DNA from: Eubacteriales Family XIII. Incertae Sedis bacterium
Lineage (GTDB): Bacteria; Bacillota; Clostridia; Peptostreptococcales; Anaerovoracaceae
Assembly: GCA_031255695.1 (NCBI GenBank)
Contig: JAIRSA010000154.1
Location: 1 to 6,170 of the forward strand
Length of the DNA stretch: 6,170 nucleotides
Direction: 5' to 3'
Program-made: the position numbers and the translations under genes
Notes under the pieces: generated by a model
What the model was told of the DNA's origin: nothing
What the model saw: only the letters and a program-made list of their open reading frames with translations
Database searches by the model: none
Shown: positions 4,972-6,170 of the stretch, in pieces
Layout of the letters: each line of letters opens with the position of its first letter
Position numbering within the stretch: position 1 is the stretch's first letter

Positions 4972-6170
4972 ATGAATTGTGATTTATTGATAAGGGACGC
5001 GGACATCGTCACGATGGACGCCGCTATGCCTATCGCGGAATGGCTTGCCGTCAAGGACGGCAAGATCGCCGCCGTAGGCCGGGGCAGCGATATGCCCGAC
5101 AATGCCGCTGAAGTCCGGTCGCTGCGCGGGCTGTCCGTGCTGCCGGGCTTCACGGACTCGCACCTGCACGGCTCGCTCACGGGCAATTCGCTCCTGTCCG
5201 TAGACGTCGGCGAGGCGGGCAGCGCGGAAGAGATCGTCGATCTGATAGGCAGGCATTGCCGCGAGACGGACAGCCGCATCGTGTCGGCGACGAAGTATTC
5301 CCCCAACCGGATGAAGGGCAGGGCGCTGTCCGCCGACGATCTGGACCGTGTGTCCAAGGACCGCGCCATCGTCGTCTACGACCGCTCCTGCCACGGCTGC
5401 GTGCTGAACAGCGCCGCCATGCAGGAGGCGGCTCTGCCGCCTGAAATGTGGCAGGCGCAGGGTGATGTGGGCAGGGGCGTGATCACGGACGACACGGCCT
5501 ACCTGACCGCGCTCAACAACATAATGACGGGCGTGGACGAGGCGACGGTGAAGAGCTATATCGCCGCAGTCAGCAAGCTGGCTGTCAGCAACGGCGTCGT
5601 CTGCATACATTCGCTCGACGGCTCGGACTACATACATGACGCGCAGCACTGGGTGCGGCACGGGGCCACGGCCGGCATACATGTCGTCAACTATTGGGAA
5701 ACCTTGGATTTCGAACGCGTGAAGCCCTTCGGGCTGCCGAGGATCGGCGGCTGCATCTGCCTTGACGGCTCCCGCGTCATGCACACCATGGCGATATCGG
5801 AACCCTATCTGGACGATCCCGGCAACAGGGGCGTCCTCTACTACACCGACGAGGAAGTCTACAACTTTGTTTCCACTGCCCATGCGAATGACATGCAATG
5901 TGCCATGCACGCCATGGGCGACCGCGCGATCGGACAGCTGCTCAGCGCAATCGGGCGTGTCGTGGAGGAGCAGGGCGACAAGGGGCTCAGGCACAGGATA
6001 GAGCATTTCAGCATGCCGACGGACAGGCAGATAGAGCATGCCGTCGAGCTGGGCCTGACGCTCGCCATGCAGCCCGCGTTCACCCTCGAATGGGATAGCG
6101 GCGAAGACAGCGTATACAAGCAGAGATTCGGCAAGGAGGGCGCTTCCCGCAACGAACCGTTCGCGCGCAT
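4972..6170 (+). CDS. YtcJ-like metal-dependent amidohydrolase (3'-truncated by window end)
   Basis: 399 residues are visible with no stop before the window ends; family members usually run to about 530-560. The protein belongs to the amidohydrolase superfamily, Amidohydro_3/YtcJ group, TIM-barrel enzymes that hydrolyse amide or related C-N bonds with bound metal. The N-terminal small domain reads ADIVTMD then AEWLAVKDGKIAAVG, typical of the group. Motifs in order are PGFTDSHLHG with metal ligands H64 and H66; RSCHGCVLNS (138-147), the usual G-H-x-x-x-x-N-S position; LDGS (264-267) followed by EPY; H313-AMGD (to 317); and RIEH with H345, then QPAF. Where many YtcJ proteins have Val-Lys-Leu-Phe-x-Asp-Gly, this one has GCICLDG, with Cys261 at the lysine position. 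Eight cysteines occur in the visible part. No signal peptide is seen, so it is predicted cytoplasmic. It follows the symporter by 166 bases on the same strand, presumably acting on the imported compound. Confidence 0.9.
   Translation, partial: MNCDLLIRDADIVTMDAAMPIAEWLAVKDGKIAAVGRGSDMPDNAAEVRSLRGLSVLPGFTDSHLHGSLTGNSLLSVDVGEAGSAEEIVDLIGRHCRETDSRIVSATKYSPNRMKGRALSADDLDRVSKDRAIVVYDRSCHGCVLNSAAMQEAALPPEMWQAQGDVGRGVITDDTAYLTALNNIMTGVDEATVKSYIAAVSKLAVSNGVVCIHSLDGSDYIHDAQHWVRHGATAGIHVVNYWETLDFERVKPFGLPRIGGCICLDGSRVMHTMAISEPYLDDPGNRGVLYYTDEEVYNFVSTAHANDMQCAMHAMGDRAIGQLLSAIGRVVEEQGDKGLRHRIEHFSMPTDRQIEHAVELGLTLAMQPAFTLEWDSGEDSVYKQRFGKEGASRNEPFAR

Noticed and set aside
4984..6039. 351-codon open frame on the minus strand opposite the amidohydrolase
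   Set aside because: The plus-strand frame carries all the family motifs in order; the antisense product is His-, Arg- and Val-rich without recognisable motifs.

Overview
The window looks like a piece of a GC-rich, probably Gram-positive anaerobic bacterial chromosome. The S-adenosylmethionine synthetase reads like a clostridial-type (Bacillota) MetK. Two genes have near-perfect AGGAGG Shine-Dalgarno sites, and AUA (Ile) and AGG (Arg) codons are common despite the high GC. The taxonomic call rests on protein resemblance only and is an inference; Synergistota or a related anaerobe cannot be excluded.

Layout. (1) 1-216, plus strand: the 3' end of a gene whose last 71 residues resemble the C-terminal domain of the YigZ/IMPACT family. 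(2) 217-298: a short convergent gap. (3) 299-2663, minus strand: a two-gene operon, metK followed by a beta-lactamase-fold serine hydrolase. The hydrolase's Shine-Dalgarno overlaps the metK stop codon. (4) 2664-2887: a long metK leader with at least five short hairpins and no recognisable SAM-I (S-box) core, driven by a promoter with a perfect TATAAT. (5) 2888-3311: an AT-rich divergent intergenic region with an abrupt GC-rich patch at 3161-3240 and two candidate plus-strand promoters. (6) 3312-6170, plus strand: a sodium:solute symporter (SSS family), a 166-base spacer with a hairpin and a perfect 28-bp direct repeat, then a YtcJ-like metal-dependent amidohydrolase cut by the window end.

How the genes may work together. 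MetK makes SAM from methionine and ATP. The serine hydrolase is co-transcribed with it, but nothing in its sequence links it to SAM. The symporter and amidohydrolase look like an uptake-and-hydrolysis pair for one small amide, ureide or acylated compound that the sequence does not identify. The structured spacer between them could lower expression of the hydrolase relative to the transporter.

No insertion sequence, tRNA, rRNA or CRISPR array was seen. The genes are mostly ordinary; the parts most worth a second look are the metK leader and the symporter-amidohydrolase spacer.
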